Source: Candidatus Scalindua sp.
GTDB lineage: Bacteria > Planctomycetota > Brocadiia > Brocadiales > Scalinduaceae
Assembly: GCA_021776915.1 (NCBI GenBank)
Contig: JAIQZU010000039.1
Coordinates: 121,720-157,312 of the forward strand
Reading direction: 5' to 3'
Length of the DNA stretch: 35,593 bases
Position numbers and translations under genes: made by a program. This document shows positions 31,975-35,593 of this stretch, piece after piece. The notes under the pieces are model-generated. The model saw nothing but the letters and a program-made list of their open reading frames with translations, was not told where the DNA came from and did no database searches. The first letter of the stretch is position 1, and each line of letters starts with the position of its first letter.

Positions 31975-32175
31975 TTAATCTTTTGTTACAACTTCATCAG
32001 TAATGCTAAGCTTTCCACTCGCAAGCTCTTCAAATACCGTTTTAACAGGGTCACTCGAATCTGTCGCAACCAAAGCTGGTGAACCAGCCATCAATTCCCT
32101 CACCCTCTTTATCAATAAAGAAGTCAGGTGGAATGAACCAAGATCCTTTGTTAATTCTTCGGTGTGATTAGTCAT
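31975..32175 (-). CDS. rpoZ: RNA polymerase omega subunit-like protein
   Basis: A 66-residue protein. The stretch FHLTSLLIKRVRELMAGSPALV followed by VFEELASGKLSI matches the omega pattern (x-L-x-x-x-x-x-K-R-x-x-x-L-x-x-G ... E-I/L-x-x-G-K-L). Omega helps assemble RNA polymerase and may bind ppGpp. No gmk or coaBC neighbour is present, unlike the common bacterial order. It precedes the ABC/Gld set by 83 bases and probably shares its transcript. The short size limits certainty. Confidence 0.65.
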   Translation of the reverse strand: MTNHTEELTKDLGSFHLTSLLIKRVRELMAGSPALVATDSSDPVKTVFEELASGKLSITDEVVTKD

Positions 32176-32212
32176 AATATATGTTAAAAGGTTGAAATTA
32201 TTAAAGCTATTA

Positions 32213-32240
32213 CTTTTACCATGTTTTCTGTTTTCGTCAA
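32213..32240 (-). promoter_or_regulatory. Possible promoter for the omega/Gld set
   Basis: Read on the minus strand, TTGACG (32235-32240) and TAAAAG (32213-32218) are separated by 16 bases, about 40 bases before the start at 32175. The -35 is good and the -10 weak. Confidence 0.35.
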
Positions 32241-32406
32241 GAAAAAAACTTCACTTCGAGGCAATAAGCATCAAATTCAGATATTTGCACTTATTAGTAG
32301 TAGTTAAGCTTGTAAGGTTTAACAGCAAGTTAATATCCAGAAAAAAATTCAAGATAATTTAAATGAGAGTATCCATAATATGGTTGCTGAGTGCGGAAAC
32401 ACTGCT

Positions 32407-32435
32407 TTGTCACCCTAAACTCGTTTCAGGGTCTC
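32407..32435. repeat. Dispersed repeat-type hairpin
   Basis: CACCCTAAAC and GTTTCAGGGTCT form an imperfect hairpin of a type scattered in many bacterial genomes. It lies in the 480-base gap 32176-32655, which otherwise holds only the two promoters and a GC-rich patch near 32470-32510; I see no gene there. Confidence 0.4.
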
Positions 32436-32587
32436 TTAACATATTTACACATATTGATTCTGAAACTAACCCGACTCCCCCGTCCGAACGGCCTGGCCGG
32501 GTGTGCGTTATTCAGGTGGGCAAATTTAGAATGGTACTTTTAGCTATTTTGACCTTCCGTAACAGTTACTAATAATATAGTTATAAC

Positions 32588-32616
32588 TTGACTTTGTGCT
32601 TTTACAGAAGTATTTT
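32588..32616 (+). promoter_or_regulatory. Likely promoter of the CNB-PqqD-HprK operon
   Basis: TTGACT (32588-32593) and TATTTT (32611-32616) with an ideal 17-base spacer, 39 bases before the first start codon at 32656. Confidence 0.55.
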
Positions 32617-32655
32617 ATGTGAAATATAAACTGAATCTAAAGTGGAGATGTTGAT

Positions 32656-33063
32656 ATGCGTTTAGCGGGTACAACGTTCAAAGAGGCTGGGAAAAAATTT
32701 CCGAAAGGAACTGTGTTATTTAAAGAGGGCGATATTGGCACAGAAATGTTTTTAATAAACTCAGGCGAAGTAAAACTGAGCAAGAAAACAAACCAAGGAA
32801 ATGTAATTTTAGCAACATTAGGTTTTGGAGAATTCTTCGGGGAGATGTCCGTTATTACAAACAAACCAAGGACAATTACGGCTGAAACTGTTTCCGACTG
32901 CAGACTGAATGTTATAAGCAAGGACGTTTTGGAAACATTGATAACAGGCAATCCATTAGTCGCCCTGAGTATTCTGAAAAAACTGGTGCTCAGACTGGAA
33001 AGTGCATATGAACTCATTGAAGACCTTTTCGTCAAGCACATTAAACAAGATAAAAACAAGTAA
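32656..33063 (+). CDS. Cyclic-nucleotide-binding domain protein
   Basis: A 135-residue single-domain protein. The beta-roll core includes GTVLFKEGDIGTEMFLINSGEVKL and the phosphate-binding cassette FFGEMSVITNKPRTITAE, with the conserved Glu and Arg. No DNA-binding domain or enzyme is attached, so it would work by contact with other proteins. It is the first gene of a tight operon: PqqD-like starts 11 bases later. AAAGTGGAG precedes the start. Confidence 0.9.
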   Translation: MRLAGTTFKEAGKKFPKGTVLFKEGDIGTEMFLINSGEVKLSKKTNQGNVILATLGFGEFFGEMSVITNKPRTITAETVSDCRLNVISKDVLETLITGNPLVALSILKKLVLRLESAYELIEDLFVKHIKQDKNK

Positions 33064-33074
33064 TATGTTTTAAA

Positions 33075-33350
33075 ATGGAAATAAATGCGGACTTTGTACC
33101 AGCAACAAAAGAATGCATTGAAATTGAGGAACTTGATGACGGCTGCATACTTTATGATACCGAAAAAGATGTAGCACATAGTTTAAACGTTACAGCAGCT
33201 TCTACCTGGACATGTTGTGACGGAAAACATTCAATAAAAGAAATAGCCGCCATTGTGGAGGAATGCTTCGAACCAAAAAGCAAATCAGTCATTGAAGACA
33301 TAATAAAGATCGTTAAAGTTTTTTCAAAAAAAGAACTCTTAAGATCATAA
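33075..33350 (+). CDS. PqqD-like protein
   Basis: A 91-residue protein with the PqqD pattern: ILYDTEKDVAHSLNVTAASTWTCCDGKHSIKEIAAIV, then a helix-rich tail. PqqD folds bind leader peptides of ribosomally made, modified peptides and hand them to the modifying enzyme. Two adjacent cysteines are unusual. It is followed by an HprK-related kinase, an arrangement I know as the HPr-rel-A type set. No precursor peptide gene is visible in this window. Confidence 0.8.
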   Translation: MEINADFVPATKECIEIEELDDGCILYDTEKDVAHSLNVTAASTWTCCDGKHSIKEIAAIVEECFEPKSKSVIEDIIKIVKVFSKKELLRS

Positions 33351-33375
33351 GCTTCATACCGTTAATTTTAATAGT

Positions 33376-34248
33376 ATGGAGCTTTTTTTACAGCCAGACT
33401 CCACCATGTATTTATTAAATTACAAACTTCAATCACACCGGTTTTCCATACAAACTGGAAACAGAAAATTGGCAGATTTGTGCTCACAGCTTTATCCCAA
33501 CTCAAGATTTATACACAACAGCCGCAACGGGCATGCAGATATAATTTATTCACTGAAGATGAAAACCGATAGTGTTACCGGTACGATATACGAGATTTAT
33601 ATAGACGGCAGAAAGAAGTATAGAACTAACAGTAAATCAGAATTGTTTTCACATCTTGAATGGATAGTTACGTGCAATACACTGTCCCATCTTCAGGAGT
33701 TTTTCCAAATACATGCCGGCGCTGTGGTAAAGGGCAGAAAGGTTATACTGCTGCCTGCCAACCATGGTTCAGGCAAGACCACTCTTACACTAAGCCTTAC
33801 CATGAATAATTATCGCTGCCTTTCCGATGATATAGTCTTGATAGACCCGAAGTCACTCATGGTCATCCCTTTCCCGAGAAGTTTTTTGATAAAGGAGGGT
33901 GCAATTAAAAAGCTGGCCGGATCCAATTTAATAGATAAGAGGAACGGGTATTATTGCAGGTCAGATAATATCTTATATTTTAATCCTGATATCAAAAATA
34001 AATTATCTACCGAAAAAATGAAACCGTATGCCATAGTAGAATTAAAACACAACCGCCGCTTCAAAAACGAACTAAGGCCTATCAGCAAATCTCAGATGTG
34101 TATTAAGCTGCTGAGACAGTCGTTTAACGTTCACAATTACAAGAGGAAAGCAGTCACAATCCTGACTGGACTGGTTAGAAACTGTAAATGTTATTCTCTG
34201 AAGACAAACAATGTGGATGATGCCGTACGCCTGATATCTCAGATATGA
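33376..34248 (+). CDS. HprK-related kinase (HPr-rel-A type)
   Basis: A 290-residue protein related to HPr kinase/phosphorylase. The P-loop is ANHGSGKTT (residues 128-136), with alanine where the first glycine usually sits; IHAGAVV (112-118) and SDDIVLIDP (150-158) are further HprK-like motifs. True HprK phosphorylates a serine of the phosphotransferase protein HPr, but there is no HPr nearby, so the target is likely another protein or a peptide presented by the adjacent PqqD-like protein. It overlaps the next gene by 4 bases (ATGA). Confidence 0.82.
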   Translation: MELFLQPDSTMYLLNYKLQSHRFSIQTGNRKLADLCSQLYPNSRFIHNSRNGHADIIYSLKMKTDSVTGTIYEIYIDGRKKYRTNSKSELFSHLEWIVTCNTLSHLQEFFQIHAGAVVKGRKVILLPANHGSGKTTLTLSLTMNNYRCLSDDIVLIDPKSLMVIPFPRSFLIKEGAIKKLAGSNLIDKRNGYYCRSDNILYFNPDIKNKLSTEKMKPYAIVELKHNRRFKNELRPISKSQMCIKLLRQSFNVHNYKRKAVTILTGLVRNCKCYSLKTNNVDDAVRLISQI

Positions 34249-35540
34249 ATGATCCAACCGCCAAAAGACATATTGCCCGACTCTTAAGCCTTAAACCGGG
34301 TGATGAGGACATTGATAAACTATGGAATAAATTGGAATCCATAGAGTGGGAAGACATCATCGATATTGCACAAGCAAATCGCGTAATGACGCTGTTATTT
34401 TACAAGATCAGGCAACTGGGGCTTGAATCCAGGCTGAAACCGGAAACGCACCGGATTATGTCCCTCGAATATAAAAAAGGTGTAGCGCTGAACGTTGTCT
34501 TAAGGCATGTGTTAAAGGACGTAATGCGTTCGTTAAATCAACATGGCATCAAGGCCGTCATTTTAAAGGGTGCAATAAATTTCTGTGAAAATATTTATGA
34601 GAATTGGAATTTGAGGTCAATGGAAGACCTGGATATCCTCATTAAGGAAGAAGATTTCCCTGCTGCCAGAAAATGTATGCAGACAGCAGGCCTCACTTAT
34701 ATAGGAGGCCGAATCCCTTACGACCTCAGCGAGGACTTTGAAGGCAGGGATATAGCCGTCGATATGCACTATCAACCGGTACCTCAGAAATATATTGGCC
34801 TGTTTGATATGGATGCATTCTGGGCAAATACAATCGAAGTAAATATGGATGGTATTAAAATGCATATTCCATGTCCAACAGATCAAATCTACCACAAGTT
34901 TGTTCATGATGTAATCCGGCATCAGGAATTAATCAATTTCCAGATTCAGGATTTATGTGATTTTGTTATGACCTGCCAATATTATAAAGAGAGGATAGAC
35001 TGGGAAGAGATACTGTACAGAGTCAGGAAAAACAGTATTGAATCTTTATTTAAACTGCACTGCTGGCAGATTAAAAAGAACCTCGGATCGGAATTACCGA
35101 AACCCATAAAAAATTTGAGTGATGACAATATTCAGTACTACGAGAAATGGTGCGACCTGCTGAGCAAATGCCCCGAATGGCTTGAGTCTGCAAGTGAACG
35201 CCTTATGGCAATATTAGTCAGGGGTGGCAATCCCCTGGAACACATCAAGAACTCATTTAATGTCCTGGTGAAAGAATCCGTGCTGGATGAGTCAAGGGAG
35301 TTTCTGTTCTCTATATATCATATAAAGGGAATAGGTATTTTATTACCATTCCTCCGTATAATACACCTATTCAGAGTCGTTTTCCTACACATCATAATTA
35401 TTGCCTACCTCTCAATAAGAAAGAGGGAAGGGGGGGGGGTAAAGGGGGAAATGGGTCACCCATTAGTAGGCTCCTGTCAAGCACAAAAGACCTCCCTTGC
35501 ACAAAAATATCAGCTTTTTTTGCGTTATCAATTTCGATGA
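34245..35540 (+). CDS. NTP_transf_5 family nucleotidyltransferase
   Basis: A 431-residue protein of the uncharacterised nucleotidyltransferase family. The active-site region ILKGA (residues 106-110) followed by RSMEDLDILI (124-133), with Asp128 and Asp130 as metal ligands, is typical. Family members often accompany HprK-related kinases and PqqD-like proteins in polysaccharide or peptide gene clusters. The start overlaps the kinase stop. The C-terminal 40 residues follow a run of ten G (35430-35439) and have odd composition, so a frame error or phase switch there may have altered the natural end. Confidence 0.85.
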   Translation: MNDPTAKRHIARLLSLKPGDEDIDKLWNKLESIEWEDIIDIAQANRVMTLLFYKIRQLGLESRLKPETHRIMSLEYKKGVALNVVLRHVLKDVMRSLNQHGIKAVILKGAINFCENIYENWNLRSMEDLDILIKEEDFPAARKCMQTAGLTYIGGRIPYDLSEDFEGRDIAVDMHYQPVPQKYIGLFDMDAFWANTIEVNMDGIKMHIPCPTDQIYHKFVHDVIRHQELINFQIQDLCDFVMTCQYYKERIDWEEILYRVRKNSIESLFKLHCWQIKKNLGSELPKPIKNLSDDNIQYYEKWCDLLSKCPEWLESASERLMAILVRGGNPLEHIKNSFNVLVKESVLDESREFLFSIYHIKGIGILLPFLRIIHLFRVVFLHIIIIAYLSIRKREGGGVKGEMGHPLVGSCQAQKTSLAQKYQLFLRYQFR

Positions 35541-35556
35541 TAACAGGGATTTCAGA

Positions 35557-35593
35557 TTGAGGGTTTTTGTAATTGATGTGGAAGGCTATGCAT
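35557..35593 (+). CDS. Possible start of the next gene (cut by window end)
   Basis: A TTG at 35557 with GGGA upstream opens a frame reading LRVFVIDVEGYA to the window edge. It looks like the first beta-strand of a nucleotide-binding fold, but only 12 codons are visible, so no family can be named. Confidence 0.35.
   Translation, partial: MRVFVIDVEGYA

Noticed and set aside
1-35593. tRNA, rRNA or CRISPR array
   Set aside because: I looked through the longer intergenic gaps on both strands and saw no tRNA-like cloverleaf, rRNA segment or regularly spaced repeat array.

Overview
The window is an AT-rich bacterial chromosome segment with many long intergenic gaps, decayed gene copies and small palindromic repeats. 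The gene content fits a Gram-negative, probably anaerobic or microaerobic lineage: a pyrophosphate-type phosphofructokinase, MobA, two hemerythrins, MlaC, a family 9 glycosyltransferase, an exported OB-fold protein of the kind found beside nitrite reductases, and an archaeal-type RNA ligase with its partner. An anammox-type planctomycete (Brocadiales) is my best guess. It is an inference from gene content, not shown by a marker gene.

Region 1 (1-5560): the 3' part of PPi-phosphofructokinase and mobA are followed by a degenerate zone. It carries two copies of a segment built around an mlaC-type gene and a hemerythrin. One mlaC copy is intact (3065-3640) and the other is a deletion remnant (about 1635-1703). 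A 154-bp element with inverted ends interrupts the first copy only. Two hemerythrins, a PilZ protein, a small lipoprotein, its broken 3' copy and a CopG-type antitoxin remnant complete the zone.

Region 2 (5560-14000): mostly single genes of envelope and housekeeping type. They are a RmlD-like SDR that has lost its YxxxK pair, a lipoprotein, an exported OB-fold protein, a GT9 glycosyltransferase, a cystathionine gamma-synthase/lyase, an operon of aldo/keto reductase, Rid protein and exported metal-binding HMA protein, and a membrane-anchored protein-isoaspartate methyltransferase.

Region 3 (14300-24740): a PIN-domain 'RNA ligase partner' faces a Pab1020-type RNA ligase. A consensus promoter followed by a terminator-like hairpin then suggests a small RNA or an attenuated leader ahead of an RCK-DHH phosphoesterase fusion. 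FxsA and the folate genes pabB and pabC follow. A MntA-HepT toxin-antitoxin pair lies between pabC and a second, broken copy of the pabC 3' end. Next come an unrecognised 458-residue protein with a possible NERD-like nuclease core, a YnfA-type membrane protein and an exported protein.

Region 4 (24960-32240): one long minus-strand set, likely co-transcribed: RNA polymerase omega-like protein, ABC ATPase, ABC permease, GldG-like protein, a large DUF4340 protein with five repeats, and a MoxR ATPase. This resembles a gliding-type (Gld) export or envelope machine.

Region 5 (32588-35593): a plus-strand operon with its own likely promoter, encoding a cyclic-nucleotide-binding protein, a PqqD-like protein, an HprK-related kinase and a NTP_transf_5 nucleotidyltransferase, continuing past the window edge. 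This PqqD/HprK/nucleotidyltransferase set and the RNA ligase/PIN pair are the two best candidates for poorly described systems. All functional calls are from motif reading by eye; no database search was run.
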